Source of the DNA: Sphingobacterium endophyticum
GTDB taxonomy: Bacteria > Bacteroidota > Bacteroidia > Sphingobacteriales > Sphingobacteriaceae
Reading direction: 5' to 3'
NCBI RefSeq assembly: GCF_009733535.1
Contig: NZ_ML771899.1
Coordinates: forward strand, 569,834 to 633,833
Length of the DNA stretch: 64,000 nt
The notes beneath the pieces were generated by a model. That model was not told where the DNA came from. It made no database searches and worked only from the letters and a program-made list of their open reading frames with translations. Below are positions 42,756 to 51,561 of the stretch, piece by piece (positions within the stretch are counted from its first letter, which is position 1; each line of letters opens with the position of its first letter). The position numbers and the translations under genes are program-made.

Positions 42756-44303
42756 ATGAAAGAACAATTTATCGAGAAGATTACATCTTCTTATAGTCCA
42801 AAAGGACCTTATATTCAACTTGGATCAGGAATTCTTAATGCTGAAATCATTACAGATGCAAAAGTAAATCTTGCATTAAAAATGATGAATCGTCATGGTT
42901 TAATCGCTGGTGCAACTGGTACCGGTAAAACTAGAACCTTGCAATTAATGGCTGAACAATTGTCTGATGCAGGGGTACCCGTTTTTATGCTTGATGTGAA
43001 AGGCGATCTTTCAGGTTTGGCAGAGCCAGGAAAAACAAATGATGCTTTAATTGAACGTGGAAACGCAGTTGGAATTCCTTTCCAGCCTTCAGGTTTTCCT
43101 ATTGAATTATTTTCCCTATCAGGGAATTTAGGTGCGCCTATGCGTATTACAGTTGAAGATTTTGGTCCTGTGCTCTTAGCCCGCATCCTAGATTTAAACG
43201 ACACACAAGCGGGGGTACTTAGTGCCATATTTAAATATGCTGATGATACGCAATTACCAATTGTTGACTTTCAGGACCTCAAAAAATTACTGAGTTATCT
43301 TTCTGATGGACCTGGAGCCGATGAGATTAAAAATGACTACGGCAAGATTTCAACAGCAAGTGCAAATACGATATTAAGAAAGATCGTTGCAATTGAACAA
43401 CAGGGCCTAGCACATATTTTTGGAGAAAAGGAATTTGATATCCAGGATCTGTTCGGAAAAGTCGATGGCAAAGGAGTAATTACCTTATTGAATATTTCTG
43501 ATATCCAAGACCAACCTCTCTTATTTTCAACATTCTTATTAAGTCTCCTTGCTCAATTATTTAAAAAACTTCCTGAAGTTGGGGATTTAGACAAGCCGAA
43601 ACTTGTATTCTTTTTTGATGAAGCGCATTTACTATTTAATGGCGCATCCAAAGCGTTCTTAACTCAGATTGAACAAATCGTCAGATTAATCAGATCAAAA
43701 GGGGTTGGAGTATTTTTCTGTACCCAAGCTGCAACGGATATTCCTGAATCTGTCCTAGGACAATTAGGTAATAGAATTCAACATGCTTTAAGAGCTTTTA
43801 CTCCTAATGATGCAGATAATTTAAGAAAGACAGTCAAAACCTATCCAACTTCAAATTTTTATGAAATCGATAAGGTATTGACGGCTCTAGGAACGGGGCA
43901 AGCACTTGTGACCGTACTCAATGATAAAGGTATCCCAACGGAGGTAGTAGCTACTCATTTAGTCCCTGCAAGAGCCGTGATGGGGCCTTGTTCAGCAGAT
44001 TTATATCAAGAGCTGATTCAAAATTCCGAATACCGTTCTAAGTATCAGGAAAGGATTGAAAGGCAAACTGCCTCTGAAATCTTAGAAGAACGTCAGAAAA
44101 TCGCTGAGGCAAATCAAGAAGCGGAAAGTGCTCGACAAGAAGCCGAAAAAGCAGCCTCTAAAACAAGTAACTCTAAATCCAGAAGGCAAACTCCATTAGA
44201 GGCAGCTCAAAACCAAGCAAGTCGAACTTTAGCCAGAGAAGGAGCCAAATTATTAGGAAAAATTGCAAATGGAATCCTGAACTCCATCTTCAAAAAGAGA
44301 TAA
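42756..44303 (+). CDS. HerA-like helicase/ATPase (DUF853)
   Basis: A 515-residue P-loop ATPase of the HerA/FtsK superfamily, DUF853 type. Walker A is GATGTGKTRT (about residues 52-61), and Walker B is LVFFFDEAHLLF. IRSKGVGVFFCTQAATDIPE contains the sensor region and the arginine finger is likely in GNRIQHALR. The last 100 residues form a charged coiled coil (QKIAEANQEAESARQEAEKA). Its cellular role is unknown; it is thought to be a DNA pump or translocase. It is monocistronic and divergent from the small hypothetical gene. Confidence 0.88.
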   Translation: MKEQFIEKITSSYSPKGPYIQLGSGILNAEIITDAKVNLALKMMNRHGLIAGATGTGKTRTLQLMAEQLSDAGVPVFMLDVKGDLSGLAEPGKTNDALIERGNAVGIPFQPSGFPIELFSLSGNLGAPMRITVEDFGPVLLARILDLNDTQAGVLSAIFKYADDTQLPIVDFQDLKKLLSYLSDGPGADEIKNDYGKISTASANTILRKIVAIEQQGLAHIFGEKEFDIQDLFGKVDGKGVITLLNISDIQDQPLLFSTFLLSLLAQLFKKLPEVGDLDKPKLVFFFDEAHLLFNGASKAFLTQIEQIVRLIRSKGVGVFFCTQAATDIPESVLGQLGNRIQHALRAFTPNDADNLRKTVKTYPTSNFYEIDKVLTALGTGQALVTVLNDKGIPTEVVATHLVPARAVMGPCSADLYQELIQNSEYRSKYQERIERQTASEILEERQKIAEANQEAESARQEAEKAASKTSNSKSRRQTPLEAAQNQASRTLAREGAKLLGKIANGILNSIFKKR

Positions 44304-44314
44304 TTTTAAAATAC

Positions 44315-44322
44315 TATATTTG
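44315..44322 (+). promoter_or_regulatory. -7 promoter element for nucleotidyltransferase gene (TATATTTG)
   Basis: TATATTTG matches TAnnTTTG, 37 nt before the ATG at 44360. No TTG -33 box at normal distance. Confidence 0.45.
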
Positions 44323-44359
44323 CATACGAAAAATCGAGTACTAAACTAAAATTTACATT

Positions 44360-45271
44360 ATGGGAAAACCAATTTTGGTGGTTCTAGCAGCTGGGATGGC
44401 TAGCCGTTATGGTTCATTAAAACAAGTAGATGGCTTCGGCCCTCATGGAGAAACGATTATCGATTATTCAATTTTTGATGCTATTCGCGCTGGTTTTGGA
44501 AAAGTAGTTTTTATTATCCGTGAAGAATTTGAACAGGTAATGCGTGAAAAATTTGATGCTAAACTTGCTGGAAAAATTGATGTAGCATATGCATTTCAAA
44601 ACTTTGACCTAAGAAAGTTTGGTGTAGATAGAGATATCGAACGTTCTAAACCATGGGGTACTGCTCATGCTGTCATGAGTGCAAAGGATGAAGTTGATGG
44701 CCCTTTCTGTGTGATTAATGCAGATGACTTCTATGGATACGATGCCTTTAAGAAAATGGCTGATTTCTTGTCAAATGAAGCTGATGATACGCACATGTCT
44801 TTAATGGGATTTGAACTTGGTAATACTATGTCTGATTATGGATATGTATCTCGTGGTGTTTGTGAAGTTACTAATGAAGGACATATGGCTTCTGTAACTG
44901 AGAGAACGAATATATATTATGATAATGCTGAGGGTGATAAGAGAATCGTATTTGAAGAAAATGGAGTTAAGAACGAATTGCCGGCAGATGCACGTGTTTC
45001 AATGAATTTCTGGGGATTTACTCCCAAAATCTTTGATGTTGCGATGGAGATGTTCCCTAAGTTTGTTGATGAAAATGCCGATAATCCTAAATCGGAATTC
45101 TTTATCCCTTCTGTACCGGATCACATGGTGAAAAATGGACAAGCTGATTTTAAAGTAATTCCTACTTCTTCTAAATGGTTCGGGGTTACTTATGTTGAGG
45201 ATAAACCTATTGTTCAAGAAAGTATCTCTAAATTAGTTGCAGATGGTGAATATCCAGAAAAATTATTCTAG
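44360..45271 (+). CDS. Sugar-phosphate nucleotidyltransferase family protein
   Basis: A 303-residue protein of the NTP_transferase fold. The N-terminal signature LVVLAAGMASRYGSLKQVD includes the nucleotide-binding Gly/Arg loop and Lys; CVINADDFYGYDAF contains the metal-binding Asp pair, and KPWGTAHAVMSAKDE matches the sugar-binding segment. Such enzymes activate sugar 1-phosphates as NDP-sugars; the specific sugar is not evident. It is flanked by its own promoter and terminator. Confidence 0.85.
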   Translation: MGKPILVVLAAGMASRYGSLKQVDGFGPHGETIIDYSIFDAIRAGFGKVVFIIREEFEQVMREKFDAKLAGKIDVAYAFQNFDLRKFGVDRDIERSKPWGTAHAVMSAKDEVDGPFCVINADDFYGYDAFKKMADFLSNEADDTHMSLMGFELGNTMSDYGYVSRGVCEVTNEGHMASVTERTNIYYDNAEGDKRIVFEENGVKNELPADARVSMNFWGFTPKIFDVAMEMFPKFVDENADNPKSEFFIPSVPDHMVKNGQADFKVIPTSSKWFGVTYVEDKPIVQESISKLVADGEYPEKLF

Positions 45272-45290
45272 GAATACTTTATAATATTTA

Positions 45291-45322
45291 AAATGGCAGG
45301 CTTCGTCCTGCCATTTTTGTTT
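45291..45322 (+). terminator. Terminator after nucleotidyltransferase gene
   Basis: AAATGGCAGG (45291-45300) pairs with CCTGCCATTT (45307-45316) over a 6-nt loop, followed by T-rich sequence. Confidence 0.85.
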
Positions 45323-45360
45323 TTAAACAATATTGATAACTTTATTATTTAAATCTATTT

Positions 45361-46047
45361 ATGATGTTCAAGAAAATGATGATGTTTCTCTTATATGTGA
45401 TTACTGGAATACTTGGATTTGCAGCACTATATTTTGCAGCAGATTTTATCTTTTCTCGAATCCCTGCGAACAGTAATGACCCTAATTCAAAAAAGGAAAT
45501 AACAGCATACATCTTATCCAATGGAGTTCACACTGACATAGTACTACCGGTGAAAAACGAGTTTGAAGATTGGACAAAGATATTTCCAATAGAGAACACA
45601 AAAGGAAAATCAATGAACAACTCATATATTTCAATAGGCTGGGGTGATAAAGGGTTTTATCTAAATACACCTGAATGGAAAGATCTTACTCTAAAAACCG
45701 CCCTAATCGCAGGATTTGGAATTGGTGAAACAGCTTTACATGTTACTTATTATAAAAATATGGTTGAAAACGACCTTTGCTATAAAATTCAGATCGATTC
45801 TATTCAATACAGTATATTAAAAAACTATATTATTGATGCCTTAGATAAAGATGCTGAAGGTAAACCAATCCTGATTCATACAAATGCCCAGTATGGGGAT
45901 AATGATGCCTTTTATGAAGCGAAAGGAGCCTATAGTTTATTCTATTCCTGCAATACGTGGTCTAATTCAGCTCTTAAGAAGGCAAATATGCCTTCTGGAA
46001 TGTGGACTGTATTTGATAAGGGAATACTTCAACATTACCATAAATAG
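45361..46047 (+). CDS. TIGR02117/DUF2459 family protein
   Basis: A 228-residue protein with an N-terminal membrane segment (FLLYVITGILGFAALYFAAD). The rest fits the DUF2459 (TIGR02117) family: YILSNGVHTDIVLPV, YISIGWGDKGFYLNTPEW, LHVTYY and a C-terminal CNTWSNSALKKANMPSG. The conserved His, Cys and Asn suggest a papain/NlpC-like hydrolase fold, which is inference. It is convergent with dnaK, with a shared hairpin between. Confidence 0.85.
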   Translation: MMFKKMMMFLLYVITGILGFAALYFAADFIFSRIPANSNDPNSKKEITAYILSNGVHTDIVLPVKNEFEDWTKIFPIENTKGKSMNNSYISIGWGDKGFYLNTPEWKDLTLKTALIAGFGIGETALHVTYYKNMVENDLCYKIQIDSIQYSILKNYIIDALDKDAEGKPILIHTNAQYGDNDAFYEAKGAYSLFYSCNTWSNSALKKANMPSGMWTVFDKGILQHYHK

Positions 46048-46079
46048 AGAAAGCTCGAAATAAAATTCCGAGCTTTCTC
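46047..46079. terminator. Hairpin between convergent TIGR02117 gene and dnaK
   Basis: GAGAAAGCTCG (46047-46057) pairs perfectly with CGAGCTTTCTC (46069-46079). There is little T-run beyond, but the 11-bp stem between convergent genes suggests a terminator for both strands. Confidence 0.6.
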
Positions 46080-46104
46080 ATTCATATAAGGGGGTAAACT
46101 TTAT

Positions 46105-48027
46105 CTATTTAACCTCTTCGAAATCTACGTCCTGAACATCGTCCGCGCCACCTTGGTTTCCACCATTGTTCGCTTGACCGTTAGCATCGCCTTGAGCTTG
46201 TTGCTGCTGTCCTGCACCTTGTTGTGATGCTGCGTACATTTCTTCTGATGCCGCATTCCATGCGTTTTGAAGTTCTGCAGATACTGCCTCAATCTCAGCG
46301 AAATTCTTGTCAGCATGTGCTTTCTTCAATTTCTCTAATCCTGATTCAATTGGAGCTTTTTTATCTGCCGAAATCTTATCGCCATATTCTTTCAATTGTT
46401 TCTCAGTCGAGAAAATTAAAGCATCAGCAGAATTTAACTTATCTACTTCTTCTTTTACTTTTTTATCCGCTTCAGCATTTGCTTCTGCCTCTTGTTTCAT
46501 TTTCTTAACTTCTTCATCAGATAATCCTGAAGAAGCCTCGATACGAATATTCTGTTCTTTACCTGTCGCTTTGTCGATTGCAGATACCTTGATGATACCA
46601 TTGGCATCGATGTCGAAAACAACCTCAATTTGTGGGATACCACGTGGAGCAGGAGGGATGTCAGTCAACTGAAAACGTCCTAATGTACGGTTCTGAGCCG
46701 CCATTGGTCTCTCTCCCTGTAATACATGGATCTCTACAGATGGTTGATTGTCTGATGCAGTCGAAAATACTTCCGATTTACGGGTAGGAATAGTTGTATT
46801 TGCTTCAATTAATTTTGTCATAACACCTCCCATAGTTTCGATACCTAATGAAAGTGGAGTTACGTCTAATAACAATACATCTTTAACTTCTCCTGTTAAT
46901 ACACCACCTTGAATTGCAGCACCCAATGCTACAACTTCATCAGGGTTTACACCTTTTGAAGGTTCTTTTCCAAAGAATTTCTTAACAGCATCTTGAATAG
47001 CAGGGATACGTGTCGAACCTCCTACTAATATTACTTCATCAATATCTGAAGTGCTAAATCCAGCGTTTTTCAATGCCGTACGACATGGTTCAATTGTACG
47101 CTCGATAAGTGGAGCCACTAAGCTTTCAAATTTAGCACGTGATAATGTGCGAACTAAGTGCTTAGGACCTGATCCATCTGCTGTAATATAAGGCAAGTTT
47201 ATCTCAGTTGATGTTGTGCTCGACAATTCAATTTTTGCTTTTTCAGCTGCATCTTTTAAACGTTGCAATGCCATTGGATCTTTTCTTAAATCCAATCCAC
47301 CGTTCTCGTCTGCAAATTCATCTGCTAACCAGTTGATAATAGCATTGTCAAAGTCATCTCCACCTAAGTGAGTATCACCATCCGTAGATTTAACCTCAAA
47401 TACACCATCACCCAATTCTAAAACTGAAACGTCATGTGTACCACCACCACAGTCAAAAACTACAATTTTCATGTCTTTGTCTGCTTTCTCTAACCCATAA
47501 GCTAATGCTGCTGCAGTTGGTTCATTGATGATACGCTCCACTTTTAAACCAGCAATTTCACCCGCTTCTTTTGTAGCCTGACGTTGCGCATCATTAAAAT
47601 ATGCAGGTACTGTAATAACTGCACGTGTTACTTCTTGTCCTAAGTAATCTTCAGCAGTTTTCTTCATTTTTTGAAGAATCATTGCAGAGATCTCTTGAGG
47701 AGTATATTTACGATCACCAATCTCAACTCGTGGAGTATCGTTATCGCCTTTTACTACTTTATAAGGAACTTTATCAATTTCGCCTTTAGCTTCGTTATAC
47801 GTAACACCCATAAAACGCTTGATTGAATAAATTGTGTTCTGTGGGTTTGTAATTGCTTGACGTTTTGCTGGATCTCCAACCTTGCGTTCCCCGCCTGCTA
47901 CGAATGCAACAACTGATGGTGTAGTACGTTTACCCTCGTTGTTCGCAATAACTACCGGCTCATTTCCTTCCATTACGGCTACACATGAGTTGGTAGTTCC
48001 TAAGTCGATTCCTATAATTTTTGACAT
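46105..48027 (-). CDS. dnaK: Chaperone protein DnaK (Hsp70)
   Basis: A 640-residue Hsp70. The nucleotide-binding domain opens with [18 protein letters not shown] and contains [19 protein letters not shown] and [13 protein letters not shown]. The substrate-binding domain follows after the linker [15 protein letters not shown]. The lid ends in a Gln/Gly/Asn-rich tail and QDVDFEEVK. It folds and protects proteins in an ATP cycle with DnaJ and GrpE. dnaJ and grpE are not adjacent. No CIRCE operator or clear heat-shock promoter was seen upstream. Confidence 0.98.
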   Translation of the reverse strand: MSKIIGIDLGTTNSCVAVMEGNEPVVIANNEGKRTTPSVVAFVAGGERKVGDPAKRQAITNPQNTIYSIKRFMGVTYNEAKGEIDKVPYKVVKGDNDTPRVEIGDRKYTPQEISAMILQKMKKTAEDYLGQEVTRAVITVPAYFNDAQRQATKEAGEIAGLKVERIINEPTAAALAYGLEKADKDMKIVVFDCGGGTHDVSVLELGDGVFEVKSTDGDTHLGGDDFDNAIINWLADEFADENGGLDLRKDPMALQRLKDAAEKAKIELSSTTSTEINLPYITADGSGPKHLVRTLSRAKFESLVAPLIERTIEPCRTALKNAGFSTSDIDEVILVGGSTRIPAIQDAVKKFFGKEPSKGVNPDEVVALGAAIQGGVLTGEVKDVLLLDVTPLSLGIETMGGVMTKLIEANTTIPTRKSEVFSTASDNQPSVEIHVLQGERPMAAQNRTLGRFQLTDIPPAPRGIPQIEVVFDIDANGIIKVSAIDKATGKEQNIRIEASSGLSDEEVKKMKQEAEANAEADKKVKEEVDKLNSADALIFSTEKQLKEYGDKISADKKAPIESGLEKLKKAHADKNFAEIEAVSAELQNAWNAASEEMYAASQQGAGQQQQAQGDANGQANNGGNQGGADDVQDVDFEEVK

Positions 48028-48196
48028 ATCTTGTTGTGTTATCTTATTAAATGTTTAAATGATTTCTATTGTATTAACAACGCTTATGCCAAACAGTTTT
48101 TTTTCAATTTGTCATATTTAAGTCGGAAATATCTGCATTGAATTGTCATCTGAGCGTGACAATATGTCATTTTTTCCTAAATATTGGAATTATATG

Positions 48197-48204
48197 TATT
48201 TTTG
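48197..48204 (+). promoter_or_regulatory. -7 promoter element for thioredoxin-like gene (TATTTTTG)
   Basis: TATTTTTG matches TAnnTTTG and lies 17 nt before the ATG at 48222, which supports that start over upstream in-frame ATGs. Confidence 0.45.
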
Positions 48205-48221
48205 AAAAAATTATTCCAAAC

Positions 48222-48779
48222 ATGACTTTTGACGAATACCTGAGTTACTTCGAGGATATCTTAAACAATACTGAAGCACACGAAGCATACTCTACAAACG
48301 CTGACTATCTAAACTATACAAAACTTAATTGGTCTAGAATGAACAGGTGGCTGAAAAAATTTGAACCTTCAGCTCAAATGAAAGAGTGCATCGAAAATAT
48401 CAAAGACCCACAACATTGGATTTTGATTACCGAACCTTGGTGTGGTGACGCGGCACATTCCGTACCTCAAATCTATAAGATTGTTAATAATAACCCTTTT
48501 ATCGACTTAGATATTCAACTGAGAGATACTGAACCTTTTTTAATCGATGATTACCTCACCAATGGCGGAAAATCTATCCCTAAATTAATTATTCGTAATG
48601 ATGTAGGGCATGATAAAGTGGTGTGGGGACCAAGACCTGATAAACTTCAGGAAATCTTCGAACAGCAAAAAGCAGAAGGAAAACCTTTTGAAGAAATTAA
48701 AGAAGCCATCCAAAAATGGTATAATGAAGATAAAGGTGAAGAAATACAGAAAGAATTAACAAAACTGTTGTCTGAATAA
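48222..48779 (+). CDS. Thioredoxin-fold family protein with non-canonical WCGDA site
   Basis: A 185-residue cytoplasmic protein from the ATG at 48222. The same frame extends to 48138, but the promoter element lies inside that part. The thioredoxin-like core is ILITEPWCGDAAHSVPQI, with a single Cys in place of CxxC, followed by IDLDIQLRDTEPFLIDDYL, the cis-Pro-like SIPKLIIRN, and a helical tail (FEEIKEAIQKWYN). The family occurs in Bacteroidota and Firmicutes; the lost second Cys argues against ordinary disulfide exchange. The substrate is unknown. Confidence 0.8.
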   Translation: MTFDEYLSYFEDILNNTEAHEAYSTNADYLNYTKLNWSRMNRWLKKFEPSAQMKECIENIKDPQHWILITEPWCGDAAHSVPQIYKIVNNNPFIDLDIQLRDTEPFLIDDYLTNGGKSIPKLIIRNDVGHDKVVWGPRPDKLQEIFEQQKAEGKPFEEIKEAIQKWYNEDKGEEIQKELTKLLSE

Positions 48780-48800
48780 TAAATGACCTGCAGTTGTGCG

Positions 48801-48840
48801 ATGCCCCCAAAAAGTTAAACTCTTTCTGGGGGCATTTTTA
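48801..48840 (+). terminator. Terminator after thioredoxin-like gene
   Basis: ATGCCCCC (48801-48808) pairs with GGGGGCAT (48828-48835), with an inner AAAG/CTTT helix, followed by T-rich sequence. Confidence 0.85.
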
Positions 48841-48954
48841 TTCTCATAATCGAAGTTGTCCTCCTATTCTTTCAATAAATCCAATTTAAAACATATTAAT
48901 ATTCAAAGATATTTTCCAACTTTAAAATAAATCACTCTTTAAAAGCATAAAATC

Positions 48955-49317
48955 ATGAATATAGAAGAACTGCGTGAATATTGTATAGCTAAAAAGTATA
49001 GCTCAGAAGAGACTCCTTTTGGTCCAGATACATTAGTGTTCAAAGTTTTAGGGAAAGTCTTTTTATTGGTAGGTTTGGACCAGATTGATCAATTGTCATT
49101 TAATGTAAAATGTGATCCCGAATATGCCGTTGAATTAAGGGGAAAATATGAACATACTGTCTTCCCGGGATATCATATGAATAAAAAACATTGGAACACT
49201 GTTCATGCAAATAGGCAATTAGCAGATAATAAGATTTTTGATTTGATCGATCATAGCTATGTTTTGGTTGCTCAATCCCTAACTAAAAAAGATCGCGAAC
49301 TTCTAGCAAAAGAATAA
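48955..49317 (+). CDS. MmcQ/YjbR family protein
   Basis: A 120-residue protein with the CyaY-like fold of YjbR: IEELREYCIAKKYSSEETPF, FLLVGLDQIDQLSFNVKCDP, and GYHMNKKHWNTV. DNA binding has been proposed for the family but its role is unknown. It meets the LytTR regulator gene tail to tail with no gap and no clear hairpin. Confidence 0.88.
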   Translation: MNIEELREYCIAKKYSSEETPFGPDTLVFKVLGKVFLLVGLDQIDQLSFNVKCDPEYAVELRGKYEHTVFPGYHMNKKHWNTVHANRQLADNKIFDLIDHSYVLVAQSLTKKDRELLAKE

Positions 49318-50001
49318 TCATAAATTAAATCGCTCCCTGACCTCCTCAGAGTAACTACCCCCAATTGGGATTTCTATATCATTTATCCAGATGGAATGTC
49401 GGTCTAGCTTACGAATCTGTTCTATATTGATTACATAAGATCTATGCACCTGCAGAAAATTATTGTCAGCCCATTCTGAAAGAAATTCCTTGATAGTCAT
49501 TCTAGCCAGCACTTCTCTCTCCTTCAAGATAAATCGAATATAATTTCCTACCGCCTGAAGCACTAAAATGTCTTTTAAATCTATTTTAATCATTTGATAA
49601 CCGTCTTTGACGAATAGAGTAGGGTTATTGTCCAAAATTCCCTTTAATTCTAACAACTCCTTGGCGCGTTGACATGCCTTCTCAAAACGCTCGAAGGTAT
49701 ACGGCTTTAATAGATAATCCAAGGCCTCTAGCTCAAATCCTGACAAGGCGTATTCCGAATAGGCGGTAGAAAAAATGACCATTGGCTTCTCAGGCAATTC
49801 CTTAAAAAGATCAATGCCATTAATATCAGGCATACGAACATCTAAGAACAGCAGCTGTACCTCATTATCCTTCAGATATTCCTTGGCCTCCAAGCCATTC
49901 AAAAATTGTTTCTCCAAATTAATAAAGGATATTTTATCAGCATATCTGCGGATAATATCAAGTGCAATCGGCTCGTCATCTATTGCAATCGCCTTAATCA
50001 T
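49318..50001 (-). CDS. LytTR-type response regulator
   Basis: A 227-residue regulator. Residues 1-115 are a receiver domain with acidic pocket DDE (9-10), phospho-acceptor Asp54 in LFLDVRMPDI, and Lys in LLKPYTFERF. Residues 130-227 are a LytTR DNA-binding domain (QVHRSYVINIEQIRKLDRHS, IPIGGSYSEEVRERF). Its first four bases overlap the histidine kinase stop (ATGA), so the two are translated in a fixed ratio. Its likely target is the divergent lipoprotein/OMP operon beyond the kinase, which is inference. Confidence 0.94.
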   Translation of the reverse strand: MIKAIAIDDEPIALDIIRRYADKISFINLEKQFLNGLEAKEYLKDNEVQLLFLDVRMPDINGIDLFKELPEKPMVIFSTAYSEYALSGFELEALDYLLKPYTFERFEKACQRAKELLELKGILDNNPTLFVKDGYQMIKIDLKDILVLQAVGNYIRFILKEREVLARMTIKEFLSEWADNNFLQVHRSYVINIEQIRKLDRHSIWINDIEIPIGGSYSEEVRERFNL

Positions 50002-51056
50002 GAGTTCATCGTTTCAGTTTGAACAGATGTCGGAACAACATCCAAATCAATCGTTAAAAAAACAAAATATTCCTGCTGATTTTGCTCCATAACCAGCATA
50101 TAACGGTCTGGGTAGGTTAAATCCAATCTGGATTTTACATTCTCTAACCCTATACCTGATTTTGTCCGTTCTAAATCAGTTCCTTGAACCTTATGGATAC
50201 TATTATAGACAGAAAACTTCAGCTGATTATCTACAACATCTGCATTCACTTTAATCCATGAAGGCTTACTCATACTTATTCCATGTTTAAAAGCATTCTC
50301 AACAAAAGGTATTAATAGCATCGGCGCAATATAAAGGCTATCTAAACTGTCTACAATTTCATGCTCAATCTTAACATTTTCCACAGTTTCTGTTCTCAGG
50401 CTTTGAATAGCGATGTACTCTTTCAAATAACTTAAATCCCTAGATAATGGAATTTGATCTTGTTGATTTTCAAAAATCAAAAACCGCATCATCTGACTTA
50501 ACCTTTGAATTGAATCTGCTGTACGGTTAGCATCTTCTTGCAGTGCAATCCCATAAATACTGTTCATAACATTGAATAGGAAATGTGGATTGACTTGAGA
50601 TTGCATGAGCTTATACTCAGCAGCAGTTTTGCCCAAATCCTTGCGTAGGGAAGCAATGGTTTTGCTATTGGTTCTAAATTTATAAAAGTAATAATATGAG
50701 AACCCTAAAACCACAGCCAAACACAGTGCTCCTAATACAATGATTTTATCACTGAATCGACCATGGATCGCTTGAATAAAAAAGGCAAATGGCAAAAAGA
50801 TCAAAATGCCACTCAGCAATGCTAAAAGAATATACTCGGAAAGTAAAATGGTCTTTTTGTATAAGAATTCTAGTAGTATATAATTGTTCAGTGCATAGAT
50901 GATGTATGCATATGGGGCAAACAAAATTAAAATCCCTAGATGCCTGTGAATAGGAAAGCTAACCATACTGAAAATAATAGTTAACCCCACTGTTAACAAT
51001 AATTCAGTAATAAATTTTCTGAATTTGTTCTTTTTAGAATCTTCGTTTGATTTCAT
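49998..51056 (-). CDS. LytS/YehU-type sensor histidine kinase
   Basis: A 352-residue kinase. Four membrane helices lie in residues 15-128 without a sizeable sensor domain. The His_kinase (PF06580) motif is MQSQVNPHFLFNVMNSIYGI with phospho-His158, and the ATPase domain has VPFVENAFKHGISMS and SGIGLENVKSRL. The signal is probably sensed in the membrane or via partner proteins. It overlaps the response regulator by 4 nt downstream and a small ORF by 4 nt upstream. Confidence 0.93.
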   Translation of the reverse strand: MKSNEDSKKNKFRKFITELLLTVGLTIIFSMVSFPIHRHLGILILFAPYAYIIYALNNYILLEFLYKKTILLSEYILLALLSGILIFLPFAFFIQAIHGRFSDKIIVLGALCLAVVLGFSYYYFYKFRTNSKTIASLRKDLGKTAAEYKLMQSQVNPHFLFNVMNSIYGIALQEDANRTADSIQRLSQMMRFLIFENQQDQIPLSRDLSYLKEYIAIQSLRTETVENVKIEHEIVDSLDSLYIAPMLLIPFVENAFKHGISMSKPSWIKVNADVVDNQLKFSVYNSIHKVQGTDLERTKSGIGLENVKSRLDLTYPDRYMLVMEQNQQEYFVFLTIDLDVVPTSVQTETMNS

Positions 51057-51325
51057 ATTGCTTCTATAAAATTATAAAAATACCCTGTAGTATTTGACAA
51101 ATTGGTTATTTTGAATGAATCATTTGTTCCTTCAGCATACGCTATATAGTCCTCCATGTAATTATTGGGTACTATCAGGATGAAACATTTTGGATATTCA
51201 TCTTGAAGCAGATAATAATTTATAGAACGGGTTTGTTCTTTAGTTTGATCTAAATAAACCCAATTAGATACCTCTCCAATATCTATAAAACTTATTAAAA
51301 ATCGAATAATATAGTAGAACATCAT
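51053..51325 (-). CDS. Hypothetical small protein translationally coupled to the histidine kinase
   Basis: A 90-residue ORF of no family known to me. Its TGA overlaps the kinase ATG (ATGA), the same coupling as between kinase and regulator, which argues that it is a real gene. The N-terminus is weakly amphipathic (MMFYYIIRFLISFIDIG), followed by a mixed region with FILIVPNNYMEDYIAYAEG. No signal peptide is clear. ATG at 51325 or 51322 may be used. It could modulate the kinase; this is only an inference from position. Confidence 0.5.
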   Translation of the reverse strand: MMFYYIIRFLISFIDIGEVSNWVYLDQTKEQTRSINYYLLQDEYPKCFILIVPNNYMEDYIAYAEGTNDSFKITNLSNTTGYFYNFIEAI

Positions 51326-51466
51326 TTCTCCGTATTTTTTTTATCAATTCTTTGACACAATGATATTGAAGAAATTTATCGCCTTCGATTTTTTGTGATA
51401 AATCATTAAAAAGAAATGATGAATCCTGATTTCAATGTAAAAATGCTGAATCAATCTAATTTCATC

Positions 51467-51531
51467 TTGGCAGAAATGAATTCATTGGTTTAATTAATCC
51501 TATCTTTGCCACTTGTTTGGCAGCCTGCCAA
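51467..51531 (+). promoter_or_regulatory. Candidate operator: TTGGCAG half-sites around the PCMD promoter
   Basis: TTGGCAG occurs at 51467-51473 and 51517-51523, 50 bp apart, and the second is followed after one base by CTGCCAA (51525-51531), making a perfect 7-1-7 palindrome. The palindrome starts 8 nt after the -7 element, at about the transcription start. It could bind a regulator or form a 5' mRNA hairpin. Confidence 0.45.
51501..51508 (+). promoter_or_regulatory. -7 promoter element for PCMD lipoprotein operon (TATCTTTG)
   Basis: TATCTTTG matches TAnnTTTG, 53 nt before the ATG at 51562. No well-spaced TTG is present, which fits a regulated promoter. Confidence 0.5.
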
Positions 51532-51561
51532 TTTCATTTATTTAATAATTAAAAATTCATA

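Noticed and set aside
46125..46672. Several ORFs of 60-120 codons overlapping the 3' end of dnaK on both strands
   Set aside because: They are frame shadows of the Gln/Ala/Glu-rich dnaK tail without any domain or promoter.
48028..48137. CIRCE-type heat-shock operator upstream of dnaK
   Set aside because: No TTAGCACTC-like inverted repeat is present.
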